Notes: generated by a model not told the origin, from the sequence alone. A stretch of DNA of 64,000 nucleotides from Chromatiaceae bacterium (GCA_024639005.1 JAHEJD010000001.1:1-64000), one strand, 5' to 3'; counted from the first letter of the stretch, positions 1 to 10,308 are shown. Numbers and translations: made by a program.

Positions 1-2
1 CG

Positions 3-821
3 AAGAGAAAAGTCGCCGCGATCCAGCTGGCCTCCGGCAGCAATGTGAGTGCGAATCTGCTCGAGGCCGAGCGCCAGACAGAGGCAGCAGTGAAGCAGGG
101 CGCCGAGCTGATCGTGCTGCCCGAAAACTTCGCCTTTATCGGCAGAAGTTGCAGCGACACCAATGCCTTGCGCGAAGAGCCCGGCGATGGCCCGCTGCAG
201 TCCTTTCTGTCGCAGCTTGCCAGCAAGCTGGGGGTATGGGTGGTCGGCGGCACCATCCCACTTGAGGCCGACCATGCGGCCAAGTGGCGCGCGGCCTGCA
301 CAGTATACGATGCCCGCGGACGACAGATTGCTAGGTACGACAAGCAACACCTGTTCGACGTCAATCTGGTGGAAAGCGACGAGCAGTTTGTCGAGTCGGA
401 GAGCATCGAATCCGGCGACCGCGTCGTTGTCATCGACAGTCCGGTCGGCCGACTCGGCGTCTCCGTGTGCTACGATTTGCGTTTTCCAGAACTCTATCGC
501 GCCATGCTAGATCGCGGCGTTGAGGTGGTGGCGCTGCCCGCGGCGTTCACGGCGATTACCGGGCGCGCCCATTGGGAGACCCTGGTGCGCGCTCGGGCAA
601 TCGAAAACCTCGCCTATGTCATCGCCGCGGCTCAGGGTGGCTTTCACATCGCCAGCCGGCAGACCTACGGGCACAGCATGATCGTCGATCCCTGGGGAAC
701 CAAGCTGGCGGAACGCGAGCGAGGCAATGGGTGCGTCGTAGCGGCCGTCGACCGAGGTTTTCAGCACACGACGCGGCGCAACTTTCCCTGTCTCGACCAC
801 CGGCGTCTGCATTGCCGCTGA
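3..821 (+). CDS. Carbon-nitrogen hydrolase (nitrilase family), 5'-truncated at window edge
   Basis: Frame is open upstream of the listed GTG ([19 protein letters not shown]...); motifs [31 protein letters not shown]. Confidence 0.9.
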   Translation, partial: KRKVAAIQLASGSNVSANLLEAERQTEAAVKQGAELIVLPENFAFIGRSCSDTNALREEPGDGPLQSFLSQLASKLGVWVVGGTIPLEADHAAKWRAACTVYDARGRQIARYDKQHLFDVNLVESDEQFVESESIESGDRVVVIDSPVGRLGVSVCYDLRFPELYRAMLDRGVEVVALPAAFTAITGRAHWETLVRARAIENLAYVIAAAQGGFHIASRQTYGHSMIVDPWGTKLAERERGNGCVVAAVDRGFQHTTRRNFPCLDHRRLHCR

Positions 822-861
822 GCGCGGAATCGGCGCGCGCATTCCTTGTGGAGATTTTTGG

Positions 862-2304
862 ATGACGCAAAGTACAGCCATCGCGCGCGCAACCCTACTC
901 GACGCACCGGGCCTGAGCGAAACCCATCTGGCTAGGGTGATGGATCGGCTATTGAGTCGCCAGGTAGACGCGGCCGACATCTATTTTCAGTACAGCAGAC
1001 TGGAGTCTTGGGTACTGGAGGACGGCATCATTCGAGATGGTAGCCACGGCATCGAACAAGGGGCCGGGATACGTGCGATCAGTGGCGACAAGACCGGTTT
1101 CGCCTATACCGACAGCCTGGCCCTGCCAAAGCTGCTCGATGCCGCAGGCGCGGCGCGCGCGATTGCGCAGGCCGGGCAGCATGGCGCACAGGCAATAGCC
1201 GACGGCGATACGCCGACGGCCCTGTACGCACCGGTCAATCCGCTGGAGTCGCTCAGTGAGGCGGAGAAGCTCGATCTGTTGCGGCGCGCCGATGCCGAGG
1301 CACGCGCTGCAGATCCACGGGTGCGGCAGGTAATCGCCAGCCTGGTAGCGGCGCACGACATAATCCTAGTGATGGACAACAGCGGCCAGATCAGCGGCGA
1401 TGTACGTCCGCTGGTGCGTATGAACGTGCAGGTGATCGTCGAGCACGACGGTAAGCGCGAGCAAGGCAGCGCCGGCGGCGGCGCTCGCCAGGGCCTCGAC
1501 TTCTTCATCAGCGAGGAACGCGCCCTGGGCTACGCGCGCGAAGCGGTGCGCCAGGCGCTGGTCAACCTCGATGCGGTGGCTGCACCGGCCGGCATGCTGC
1601 CGGTAGTGCTCGCCCCGGGTTGGCCGGGCGTATTGCTGCACGAGGCCGTCGGCCACGGTCTGGAGGGAGACTTCAACCGCAAAGGCACATCCGCATTTGC
1701 CGGACGGATCGGCGAACAGGTCGCATCGAGCCTGTGTACAGTGGTCGATGACGGCACACTGCCCGACAGACGGGGATCGCTGACTATCGACGATGAGGGC
1801 ACGGCGTCGCAATACAACGTGCTGATCGAAAACGGCCTGCTCAAAGGGTACATGCAGGATAAGATGAATGCTCGACTGATGGGCGTCGCCGCGACCGGCA
1901 ACGGCCGACGCGAGTCCTATGCGCACCTGCCGATGCCGCGCATGACAAACACTTATATGTTGCCCGGGCAGCACAAGCCCGACGAGATAATCGCCTCAGT
2001 TAAGAACGGTCTTTACGCAGTCAACTTCGGGGGCGGTCAGGTGGATATCACCTCTGGAAAATTCGTGTTCTCCGCCAATGAGGCCTACCTGATCGAAGAC
2101 GGGAAGGTGACCCGGCCGGTCAAGGGCGCGACCCTCATCGGCAACGGTCCGGACGTGATGACGCAGGTCAGCATGGTCGGTGATGACCTGGAACTCGACA
2201 GCGGCGTCGGCACCTGCGGCAAAGAAGGCCAGAGCGTCCCGGTCGGCGTCGGCCAACCCACCCTGAAGATCGATCAACTGACCGTTGGCGGCACCGCCGC
2301 TTGA
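862..2304 (+). CDS. tldD: Metalloprotease TldD
   Basis: [30 protein letters not shown] motif and full-length similarity from recognition. Confidence 0.95.
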   Translation: MTQSTAIARATLLDAPGLSETHLARVMDRLLSRQVDAADIYFQYSRLESWVLEDGIIRDGSHGIEQGAGIRAISGDKTGFAYTDSLALPKLLDAAGAARAIAQAGQHGAQAIADGDTPTALYAPVNPLESLSEAEKLDLLRRADAEARAADPRVRQVIASLVAAHDIILVMDNSGQISGDVRPLVRMNVQVIVEHDGKREQGSAGGGARQGLDFFISEERALGYAREAVRQALVNLDAVAAPAGMLPVVLAPGWPGVLLHEAVGHGLEGDFNRKGTSAFAGRIGEQVASSLCTVVDDGTLPDRRGSLTIDDEGTASQYNVLIENGLLKGYMQDKMNARLMGVAATGNGRRESYAHLPMPRMTNTYMLPGQHKPDEIIASVKNGLYAVNFGGGQVDITSGKFVFSANEAYLIEDGKVTRPVKGATLIGNGPDVMTQVSMVGDDLELDSGVGTCGKEGQSVPVGVGQPTLKIDQLTVGGTAA

Positions 2305-2317
2305 GCAAGACCGCCAG

Positions 2318-3649
2318 ATGAGTGAAACCGAACAGATCTCCCAACTCGCACGGATCGTAGAGGACCTGCTGCACGAGGCGCGCCATCTTGGCGCAGATGC
2401 GGCAGAGGCCGGCGTGTCGACGCAGACCGGGCTGTCGGTGACAGTGCGCCTAGGTGAGACGGAGACCATCGAACACACCAGTGACAACGGACTGGGTATC
2501 ACGGTGTACTTTGGTCAGCGTAAAGGCTCTGCCAGCACCACCGATCTGCGTGACGCGGCGGTTCGCGAGACTGTCGCCGCCGCATGCCGGATTGCCAGGC
2601 ACACCTCCGAAGACCCAGCGGCCGGCCTCGCCGATGCCGCACTGATGGCGCGCGACGTGCCGGATCTCGACCTGTTCCACCCCTGGGAACTCGATGCCGA
2701 TACAGCAGCAGAGATTGCCCGTGGCTGCGAAGACGCGGCGCGGAGCGTCGATCCACGGATCAGCAACTCGGAAGGTGCCACGCTGTATACCCAACGCTCC
2801 AGCTTCATCTATGGCAACACCCACGGCTTCGTCGACGGCTATCCTACGACGCGGCACAGCCTCAGTTGCGCGGTGATTGCGCAAGAAGGCGAGGAAATGC
2901 AGCGCGACTATTGGTATGACAGCAGCCGTGTGCCGGCTGGACTCAGCAGTCCGGAGGTGATCGGCCGCACGGCTGCAGAGCGCGCCCTGGCCCGGCTGCA
3001 TGGTCGCAAACTGGGCACCCGCGAGTGCCCCGTGCTGTTCCGAGCCGATGTCGCACCCAGTCTGCTGCGCAGTCTGTTTGGGGCGATCCGTGGCCAGGCG
3101 GTGTACCGCAAGTCGACCTTTCTGCTCGATCGGGTCGGCGAGAAGATATTCCCGGAATGGGTCGCCATTAGCGAAGACCCGCGTAAGCCACGCGGACAAG
3201 CGAGCGCACCGTTCGACAACGAGGGGGTGGCAACAGGCTACCGTGAAATCGTCTCGCACGGCACGCTACAGGGGTATCTCCTGGACAGCTATGCGGCGCG
3301 CAAACTCGGTCTCACCAGCACGGGCAATGCCGGGGGCGTGCGCAACGCCGCTATCGAAAGCAGCGGGCAGTCTTTCGACATGCTGCTACGTGACATGGGT
3401 CGGGGCGTGCTTATCACCGAGTTGATGGGGCAGGGAACCAACTTGGTCACCGGCGACTATTCGCGCGGAGCTGCGGGTTTCTGGGTGGAAAATGGCGAAA
3501 TCCAGTACCCCATCGAAGAGATCACCGTTGCCGGCAACCTCAACGAGATGTTCAGCGGCCTGGTCGCCGTGGGCAATGACGACGACATACCGGGCAGCAC
3601 AAGGACAGGCTCATGGTTGTTCGAGCGCATGACCATCGGTGGTGACTGA
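2318..3649 (+). CDS. pmbA: Metalloprotease PmbA/TldE; start assigned to internal [12 protein letters not shown]
   Basis: TldE-like [15 protein letters not shown] and [19 protein letters not shown]; directly follows tldD. Confidence 0.93.
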   Translation: MSETEQISQLARIVEDLLHEARHLGADAAEAGVSTQTGLSVTVRLGETETIEHTSDNGLGITVYFGQRKGSASTTDLRDAAVRETVAAACRIARHTSEDPAAGLADAALMARDVPDLDLFHPWELDADTAAEIARGCEDAARSVDPRISNSEGATLYTQRSSFIYGNTHGFVDGYPTTRHSLSCAVIAQEGEEMQRDYWYDSSRVPAGLSSPEVIGRTAAERALARLHGRKLGTRECPVLFRADVAPSLLRSLFGAIRGQAVYRKSTFLLDRVGEKIFPEWVAISEDPRKPRGQASAPFDNEGVATGYREIVSHGTLQGYLLDSYAARKLGLTSTGNAGGVRNAAIESSGQSFDMLLRDMGRGVLITELMGQGTNLVTGDYSRGAAGFWVENGEIQYPIEEITVAGNLNEMFSGLVAVGNDDDIPGSTRTGSWLFERMTIGGD

Positions 3650-3687
3650 ATCCTCTTTCCTCTGCGAACCATCAGGAGACGACGCGG

Positions 3688-4077
3688 ATGCGAATTTTGC
3701 ACACCATGTTGCGAACGGCCGACCTCGATCGTTCAGTCAACTTTTATACTGAGGTGCTGGGGATGCGCCTTTTGCGACAAAAGGACTATCCCGATGGTGA
3801 GTTCACGCTGGCCTTCATCGGCTATGGCGATGAGGCCGACAGCAGTGTGATTGAGCTCACCTACAACTGGGGCGAAGACAGCTATGAGATGGGCAATGCC
3901 TATGGCCATATCGCCATCGAGGTCGATGATGTGTACCAGGCGACAGAGGCCATCCAGGCACGCGGCGGCAAGATCCTTCGCGAGGCCGGCCCCATGAATG
4001 CAGGCACGACCATCATCGCCTTCGTCGAGGACCCCGACGGGTATCCCATCGAACTGATCGGTCGCAAGGAACATTGA
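3688..4077 (+). CDS. gloA: Lactoylglutathione lyase (glyoxalase I)
   Basis: [54 protein letters not shown]. Confidence 0.95.
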   Translation: MRILHTMLRTADLDRSVNFYTEVLGMRLLRQKDYPDGEFTLAFIGYGDEADSSVIELTYNWGEDSYEMGNAYGHIAIEVDDVYQATEAIQARGGKILREAGPMNAGTTIIAFVEDPDGYPIELIGRKEH

Positions 4078-4203
4078 GCGTCGCAGTCCCCAGGATCAGA
4101 TCAGCAACGTCTTTTGCGAGAACGCCGCGCCCTGGCAGTTTCCAGACACGGCGCCTGTTTAGCCAACGGCGTGGTCAACGTAGCCTGGAAATCTCCAGGC
4201 CAG

Positions 4204-4380
4204 TCTGCAAATGTCACCGTTTTTCGTCGCGAGGGTGTCGAGACGCCGTCATGGCGGGGCGCACGCCGTGAAAGACGGTGAAGGGCGTTGCTGACACTGC
4301 GTCAAACCGGCTGTAGCGAGAGCGTCCCGTTAGGGCGCGTGTATCGCCGCCCGCAGCAGGAGGTCGGTGAGATCTCCAGG
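4204..4380 (+). repeat. MITE-like element family 1, copy A (most diverged), ~177 bp
   Basis: Left end TCTGCAAATGTCACCG, right end CGGTGAGATCTCCAGG; interior aligns by eye with copies at 5970 and 35972. Confidence 0.75.
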
Positions 4381-4408
4381 CTAAAGATCTGCCGCCGGCA
4401 GGCGGTCA

Positions 4409-5713
4409 TTAGTGTCTGGTGGCCTTCTTTTTGGTCTTTGCCGTCTTCTTGCCGGCCACCGGCTGCTTGCGCACGGTCTTCTTGACGACCGCCTTTTTCG
4501 TCGGCGCCCGCTTGACTGCGGACTTCTTTGCAGTGGACCTCTTGCCAGACGCCTTCTTGACGGCTGTTTTCTTTACCGAGACCTTTTTGGCGGAGGCCTT
4601 CTTGCTGGCCGATTTTCTCACTGCGGCCTTTTTCACTACCGACTTCTTGGCGACCGCTTTCTTCGCGCCAGCCTTCTTTGCGGCGATTTTTTTCGCGGCC
4701 ACTTTCTTGGTGGGCTTTGTCTTGGCCGCTGCCTTCTTGGCGGTCAGCTTCTTTGCCGCAGTCTTGGACGTCGCGGTCACCTTGCGTGCCGCCGGCTTTT
4801 TCGCCGCCACCTTCTTCGCAGGCTTCTTCTTGGGCGCCGACTGTTTGGCCACGGTCTTCTTCACTGCCTTTTTCTTGGCCGCTGCCTTCGTCGCTGCGAC
4901 CTTGTCTGGCGCGGTCTTCTTCGCCGGTTTCCGCTTGGCCGATTCTTTCGCCGGTACGGCTTTCGCGGCTTCAGGCACCGCTTGTTTCTTTGACGCACCC
5001 CGGGCGCTCGGCTTGGTCTTGGCGGCCTCGCTGGCCTCGGCCGGCGCACTTTCCGGCAGCGCCTTCGGTGGCATCGCATCAATCAGCTTGCGGACCACCT
5101 TCCAGGCCTTTGCCGGCCCCTGGTCGGCCTGAACCCGCTGCAGCTTTTCGTGCAGAGCGTAGTACTGCAGCAAAGGCCCCATCTGGTTTTCATAGACGCG
5201 CAGTCGATTACTGATGGTCTCTTCATAGTCATTCGGCCGGCGCACGACACGGGCCCCGCATTCGTCACAAACGCCCTCAACCAGCGGCGGATTGAAGTAC
5301 ATATTGTATTGCGCGCCGCAGTTGTCACAGGTGATGCGTCCAACCAGACGCTCCATCAGCTCATCGCGGTCGACCTCAAGATTCAGCACCAGCTCAATCT
5401 CGGCGGCGAGATCGCCGAGCACACTGTCCAGGACATCGGCCTGGCCCGCATTTTTTGGCAGATCGACCAGGATAAAGCCCTTGCTGAGGTCCATCTGCGG
5501 CATCTGGATGCGCAATAACGCCAGTAGAAGCTCATCCGAGACGCGCGACATGTCCATGGCCTCTTTGGCCAGCCGACCCAGTTCTGTCTGCTCGGCCGCG
5601 GCGCGCCGCATAACGCTGCCGACGGTGATCACCGGCATCCCGTAATGCGCGGATATCTGCTGGGACAGCGCCCCCTTCCCTGAACCGGGGGGGCCTAGTA
5701 GAACGATCCTCAT
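4409..5713 (-). CDS. Adenylate-kinase-like nucleotide kinase with Zn-type LID and long histone-H1-like Lys/Ala-rich C-terminal tail
   Basis: MRIVLLGPPGSGKGALSQQI Walker A; CDNC-X16-CDEC LID; RPNDYEETISNRL; residues ~219-434 dominated by K/A (AAKKxxAKK) repeats. Confidence 0.9.
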   Translation of the reverse strand: MRIVLLGPPGSGKGALSQQISAHYGMPVITVGSVMRRAAAEQTELGRLAKEAMDMSRVSDELLLALLRIQMPQMDLSKGFILVDLPKNAGQADVLDSVLGDLAAEIELVLNLEVDRDELMERLVGRITCDNCGAQYNMYFNPPLVEGVCDECGARVVRRPNDYEETISNRLRVYENQMGPLLQYYALHEKLQRVQADQGPAKAWKVVRKLIDAMPPKALPESAPAEASEAAKTKPSARGASKKQAVPEAAKAVPAKESAKRKPAKKTAPDKVAATKAAAKKKAVKKTVAKQSAPKKKPAKKVAAKKPAARKVTATSKTAAKKLTAKKAAAKTKPTKKVAAKKIAAKKAGAKKAVAKKSVVKKAAVRKSASKKASAKKVSVKKTAVKKASGKRSTAKKSAVKRAPTKKAVVKKTVRKQPVAGKKTAKTKKKATRH

Positions 5714-5811
5714 GTTGGCTCCTCAAAGGGCGTTTTCTTGTTGTGGCAGACGCCTGACGACTGCTGCCCGACCGATTTCTGATCGAGTGAGCGATGCGCC
5801 CTGAAATGTAA

Positions 5812-5828
5812 GGAAATTAGGAATTTCC
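5812..5828. promoter_or_regulatory. Perfect inverted repeat GGAAATT-AGG-AATTTCC upstream of the kinase gene; candidate operator
   Basis: 7-bp perfect arms in an AT-richer intergenic segment. Confidence 0.35.
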
Positions 5829-5969
5829 TATGGGGGCATGCGCGTTTTGCATTGGCTGGCCCGTGCCGAGTTGCCTAAGCTAATCGCAGATTAATTTGGC
5901 TGTCAACGAAGCGACTGATTTTTCGCGAATTTTAGCCCGTTGTCGGAAATAAACGACTAATCGGCCCAG

Positions 5970-6145
5970 CCTACAAATTTCACCGTTCTTCGTAACGAGG
6001 CTGCCGAGACGCCGCTGTGGCGGGGTGCACACAGTGGAAGGCGGTGAAGGGGTAGTCGACACTACGTCGAACCGACTGCAACGAGTACGCCCCGTCACGG
6101 CGAGCGTATCGGGGGCCGCAGCAGGAGATCGGTGAGATTTGCAGG
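5970..6145 (+). repeat. MITE-like element family 1, copy B, 176 bp
   Basis: CCTACAAATTTCACCG ... CGGTGAGATTTGCAGG terminal inverted repeats; internal GTAGTCGACACTAC shared with copy C. Confidence 0.88.
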
Positions 6146-6238
6146 CTAGGATTCCTTGCCGACAAAAAATGTACAATCCGCTGCTGTCATTCGTCGTGGT
6201 CGATTTCGCGATCGGCTCCGGTTCATTGATCAGGTCGC

Positions 6239-6598
6239 ATGAGCACTATCCCAGACATCACAGAGACTGAGGATTGGATCGTCAAGACCACGCTGAAAGA
6301 GCGCTACGGTGGCGATATCGATCTGCAATATGCCGATGCGGAAATCCGCCTGAATCCGGCCGACCGCGAACTGACGACCTGCCCGGTTTTCGTCTGGGAG
6401 TCCGACGGCTGCCATTTTGTCATCTTCAAGAGCGGGGAAAGGCGCTACCGTTGCCAGTTCTTTTTCCGCGGCTACCAGCAGTACGGGACAGGGGTCCATG
6501 AGTACGACGACTTGACCGAGTGCGCCGTGTCGCTGCTCCAGGCGCAGGCAGATCACGTCGCCCGCGAGCGCGGTGACATCGATAGCAAGCGACGCTGA
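6239..6598 (+). CDS. Hypothetical protein (119 aa)
   Basis: Intact ORF directly upstream of and co-oriented with the PPi-PFK gene; no family recognised. Confidence 0.7.
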   Translation: MSTIPDITETEDWIVKTTLKERYGGDIDLQYADAEIRLNPADRELTTCPVFVWESDGCHFVIFKSGERRYRCQFFFRGYQQYGTGVHEYDDLTECAVSLLQAQADHVARERGDIDSKRR

Positions 6599-6649
6599 TC
6601 CGGCGCCACGGTCGCAACAACAGCCAATCTGAATCAAGAGGGAAACACC

Positions 6650-7906
6650 ATGCCGGCGAAAAACGCCTTTTATGCCCAATCCGGCGGGGTCACCGCCGTA
6701 ATCAACGCCTCGGCCTGCGGCGTGATCGAGACTGCGCGTCAGCATCCGGACCAGATCGCCAACGTGTACGCAGGACGCAACGGCATCATTGGCGCCCTGA
6801 CCGAAGCGCTGATCGACACCAACCAGGAGTCGGCCGAGGACATTGCTGCGCTCAGGCACACCCCGTCCGGGGGTTTCGGCTCGTGTCGTTTCAAGCTTAA
6901 GAGCCTGGAGGACAACAAACGCGAGTACGAGCGCCTGATCGAGGTCTTCAAGGCACACGATATCGGCTATTTCTTCTACAACGGCGGCGGCGACTCGGCG
7001 GACACCTGTTTCAAGGTCTCTCAACTGTCGGAGAAGATGGGCTTCCCAGTGCAGGCCATCCATGTGCCCAAGACGGTCGACAACGACCTGCCGATCACCG
7101 ACAACTGCCCGGGTTTCGGCTCGGTCGCCAAATACATCGCTGTGTCCACGCTCGAGGCGAGCTTCGACGTCCGCTCGATGGCCGCCACCTCGACCAAGAT
7201 CTTCGTGATCGAAGTGATGGGACGGCACGCCGGCTGGATCGCGGCGGCGGGCGCGCTGGTAGAAGATGAGGGCATCCCGGTTGTCACCCTGTTTCCAGAG
7301 GTCGAGTTCGACAAGGACAAATTCCTCGCCGCCGTCGACACCAAGGTGAAACAGCACGGCTACTGTACCATCGTGGTCTCCGAAGGCTGCCACTGGCCGG
7401 ACGGCAAATTCCTGGCCGAGCAGGGTACACGTGATTCCTTCGGGCACGCCCAGCTTGGCGGCGCCGCACCCGTGGTCGCCAACATGATCAAGGAGGCACT
7501 CGGCCACAAATTTCACTGGGCGGTCGCCGACTACCTGCAGCGTGCGGCCCGCCATCTCGCCTCCGCCTCTGACGTCGAGCAGGCCTTTGCGCTGGGCAAG
7601 GCGGCGGTGGAGAAGGCGCTCGAGGGTAAGAACTCAATTATGCCGACCGTGGTGCGCACCGCGAACAGCCCGTACCGCTGGGAGATCGGCGAGGCGCCAC
7701 TGAGCGAAGTCGCCAACGTCGAGAAGATGATGCCGATGGATTTCATCGCTGATGACGGCTTCGGCATCACCCAGAAATGCAAGGACTACCTGTACCCGCT
7801 GATCCAGGGCGAGGCCTACCCGCCGTACAAGGCCAACGGCATGCCCGACTATGTGACCCTGAAGCTGTCCAGTGTGCCACGCAAGCTCTCCGACTTCGAA
7901 CTCTGA
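6650..7906 (+). CDS. 6-phosphofructokinase, PPi-dependent type
   Basis: FFYNGGGDSADT and PKTVDNDLPITDNCPGFGS motifs of the PPi-type clade (Lys in PKTVDND rather than PGTIDND). Confidence 0.92.
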   Translation: MPAKNAFYAQSGGVTAVINASACGVIETARQHPDQIANVYAGRNGIIGALTEALIDTNQESAEDIAALRHTPSGGFGSCRFKLKSLEDNKREYERLIEVFKAHDIGYFFYNGGGDSADTCFKVSQLSEKMGFPVQAIHVPKTVDNDLPITDNCPGFGSVAKYIAVSTLEASFDVRSMAATSTKIFVIEVMGRHAGWIAAAGALVEDEGIPVVTLFPEVEFDKDKFLAAVDTKVKQHGYCTIVVSEGCHWPDGKFLAEQGTRDSFGHAQLGGAAPVVANMIKEALGHKFHWAVADYLQRAARHLASASDVEQAFALGKAAVEKALEGKNSIMPTVVRTANSPYRWEIGEAPLSEVANVEKMMPMDFIADDGFGITQKCKDYLYPLIQGEAYPPYKANGMPDYVTLKLSSVPRKLSDFEL

Positions 7907-7936
7907 GCGGGGGGTGCCGCGGGACGGATCGATCAT

Positions 7937-7959
7937 AGGGCCCTGCGGGGCCCTTTCTC
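7937..7959 (+). terminator. Rho-independent terminator after PFK
   Basis: AGGGCCC-TGCG-GGGCCCT perfect stem followed by TTCTCT. Confidence 0.8.
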
Positions 7960-8014
7960 TGCGGTTAACAGGAAATAACAGACTGGACCGAAATCATCAG
8001 GAAATCGATCATCC

Positions 8015-8218
8015 ATGACACTCGACAGGGCACGCGAACTCATCCGGGTAAAACTATCCTTTGGCGGTGGCTATAACCGCAACCCGGTACGCCTGATCCT
8101 GGCCGAAATCAGCAATGAACATGGCCAGGGCGCAGTCGACCAACTGATACGAGAGTTGAATCTGGCCGAGCGATTCGGCCTAAGCGAGGGCACCGATTTC
8201 TCGCGGGTGGGGCGCTAA
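8015..8218 (+). CDS. Small conserved-looking hypothetical protein (67 aa)
   Basis: Intact ORF MTLDRARELIRVKLSFGGGYNRNPVRLILAEISNEHGQGAVDQLIRELNL; helical composition. Confidence 0.6.
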   Translation: MTLDRARELIRVKLSFGGGYNRNPVRLILAEISNEHGQGAVDQLIRELNLAERFGLSEGTDFSRVGR

Positions 8219-8256
8219 CCCGCGTATCTCGACGGGATCCGGCGCCGCAGACAATC

Positions 8257-9324
8257 TCAGGCCAGCAGGGCCACGCTCTTGACTTGCGCGTAGAGACGGC
8301 TGCCGGGGGTGATCGAAAGCGCCCGCTGCGAACGCCGCGTGACTCGGGTCAGCAACATGGCGTCGCCCGCCGACAACCTGACCATCACTTGGGCCGGGCC
8401 ATCGTCGGCCAGGCCGCTGACGACTACCGGGAAGCTGTTGAGAATACTGCTTCCGAAGAGCGGTTGCTGGGCGAGACTGACATCGCGGGCGAGGATCCTC
8501 AAGCGGACGGCGGTCCCGGTCGCCAGCGCCACCCGCGGCACCCATAGCCGGCCACCACTGAACACCAGTTCGCTGAGATGATCGGGCGCATCGCGTACGG
8601 CGACGCGCGCCTGGATCACCGCCTCCGCCTCGCCGCCGTGCGCCAGCGGCAGATCCAGCCGGGTGAGTAGATCATTGACCGGCCCACGGGCGAGGAGCCG
8701 GCCGTCGCGCAGCAGCAGCATAAAGTCCGTCAGCCGGGCGACTTCGTCGAGGGCATGGCTGACGTAAAGCACCGGGATATCCAGCGCACGTTGCAGCGCC
8801 TCCAGGTAGGGCAGCAGTACAAGACGGCTGCCCTGATCCAGCGCGGCCAGTGGTTCGTCCATTAACAGCAGACGTGGGTTGCTCAGCAGCGCCTGGGCGA
8901 TCGCGACCCGTTGGCGTTCACCGCCCGACAGCCCCGGCACCCGTCGCTGCAACATAGCCTGCAGACCAAGCAGGTCCACGACGTGATCGAATGTCGGCCC
9001 AATGCCCAAGGCGTGCCGCCGACGCATACCAAAGGCCAGATTGTCGGCCACATTGAGGTGCACGAACAGACTCGGCTGCTGGAACACATAGCCCACCATG
9101 CGGCGATGCGTCGGCAGGAAGATGCCGTCTCCCATCCAGGTCTCCCCGCCGATGCTTACCCTGCCCTGTGCCCCAGGCTCCAGGCCGGCGATTACACGCA
9201 GCAGTGTGGTCTTGCCGCAGCCTGAGGCCCCGAATACCGCGGTGAACCCCGTCTCCGGTGCCTCGAATGCCAGCCGCAGGTCGAAATCGCCCTTGCGCAG
9301 CCGGGTCTCCACCTGGATGCTCAA
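8257..9324 (-). CDS. modC: Molybdate ABC transporter ATP-binding protein
   Basis: [17 protein letters not shown] Walker [17 protein letters not shown] signature, C-terminal TOBE-like domain; adjacent modB. Confidence 0.92.
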   Translation of the reverse strand: MSIQVETRLRKGDFDLRLAFEAPETGFTAVFGASGCGKTTLLRVIAGLEPGAQGRVSIGGETWMGDGIFLPTHRRMVGYVFQQPSLFVHLNVADNLAFGMRRRHALGIGPTFDHVVDLLGLQAMLQRRVPGLSGGERQRVAIAQALLSNPRLLLMDEPLAALDQGSRLVLLPYLEALQRALDIPVLYVSHALDEVARLTDFMLLLRDGRLLARGPVNDLLTRLDLPLAHGGEAEAVIQARVAVRDAPDHLSELVFSGGRLWVPRVALATGTAVRLRILARDVSLAQQPLFGSSILNSFPVVVSGLADDGPAQVMVRLSAGDAMLLTRVTRRSQRALSITPGSRLYAQVKSVALLA

Positions 9325-9989
9325 GGCGTGACCCTGCGACCGAAGCCGCTGGCATAGACCATCAGCAGCAACGCGAACGACAACAACAGAAGTCCGGCCG
9401 AGAGTAGGTGCGCCCGGGCATAATCCAGGACCTCGACGTGCTCGTAGACCGCGATCGATAACACCCGGGTCTCACCCGGGATATTGCCGCCAATCATCAG
9501 CACGACGCCAAACTCGCCCAGGGTATGGGCGAATCCCAGCACCGCGGCGGTGACATAGCCCGGTCTGGCCAGCGGCAGCACGACGCTGCGAAAACGATCC
9601 AGCGGGCCGGCGCCCAGGCACGCCGCCGCCTCCAGCGGCTGCTCGCCGACGGCGGCGAAGCTGTCGCGCAGAGGCTGGACCACGAACGGCAGCGAGTAGA
9701 CCATTGAGCCGAGCACGAGGCCGCCGAAGGTAAACGCCAGCGAGAAATCGGCCAGCGGCCCATTGGGGCCCATCATCAACAATAGATAGAAGCCGAGCAC
9801 GGTCGGCGGCAGCACCAGCGGCAGAGCGACGACCGCCTCAATGATCGCCCGCCAGCGGCTTTGCGTACGGGCCAGCCACCACGCCAATGGGGTGCCGAGT
9901 AGGATCAGCAGCACGGTGGTGAGCGCGGCCAGCTGCAGCGTCACTGACAACGCCTGCAGATCATCGGGCGAGACCAGATCCAGGCTCAT
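9321..9989 (-). CDS. modB: Molybdate ABC transporter permease
   Basis: [38 protein letters not shown]; 4-bp overlap with modC. Confidence 0.93.
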   Translation of the reverse strand: MSLDLVSPDDLQALSVTLQLAALTTVLLILLGTPLAWWLARTQSRWRAIIEAVVALPLVLPPTVLGFYLLLMMGPNGPLADFSLAFTFGGLVLGSMVYSLPFVVQPLRDSFAAVGEQPLEAAACLGAGPLDRFRSVVLPLARPGYVTAAVLGFAHTLGEFGVVLMIGGNIPGETRVLSIAVYEHVEVLDYARAHLLSAGLLLLSFALLLMVYASGFGRRVTP

Positions 9990-10216
9990 GCCGGTCCCGG
10001 GAGACGGTAGCCCGCCTGGCGGATCAGCGCCCGGGCCCGTGCGCCCCGAAGATAATCGAGGCAGGCCTCGGCCGCGGGGTGTTCGCGCAACAACAGCGCC
10101 TGCTGGCTGATCGGTGCGTGCAGATCTGCCGAAATCACCCGATAGCTGCTGCGCCGCGCACCGACCAGCGGCATGAGGCAGGGGAGGCTGAGCATCAGGA
10201 AGCGGAGGATGTGCAA
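9986..10216 (-). pseudogene. modA: modA remnant: signal-peptide-like N-terminus fused to the C-terminal ~50 aa of a molybdate-binding protein
   Basis: [17 protein letters not shown] ... [49 protein letters not shown] (ModA-like C-terminus); only 76 aa where ~250 aa is expected; 4-bp overlap with modB. Confidence 0.8.
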
Positions 10217-10278
10217 ACGACCACCAACCCTGAACGAGGCGCGACGTCGGGAGTTTAACGCAGACCGACCGCGGGCCG

Positions 10279-10308
10279 CCTCAGGCCACTCCGCCGACCG
10301 GCCTGAGG
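10279..10308. terminator. Strong hairpin between hppA 3' end and modA remnant
   Basis: CCTCAGGCC ... GGCCTGAGG perfect 9-bp arms; no clear U tract. Confidence 0.4.

Noticed and set aside
4412-5132. Long plus-strand ORFs 4412-4993 and 4419-5132
   Set aside because: Low-complexity shadow frames opposite the Lys/Ala tail of the kinase gene; Leu/Arg- or Phe/Ala-rich with no domain signal.
5880-6176. Minus-strand ORF of 98 aa
   Set aside because: Lies almost wholly inside repeat family 1 copy B; a similar peptide recurs in copy C only because the DNA repeat is shared.
6230-7555. 441-aa minus-strand ORF
   Set aside because: Antisense to the well-supported PPi-PFK gene; composition typical of a GC-rich shadow frame.
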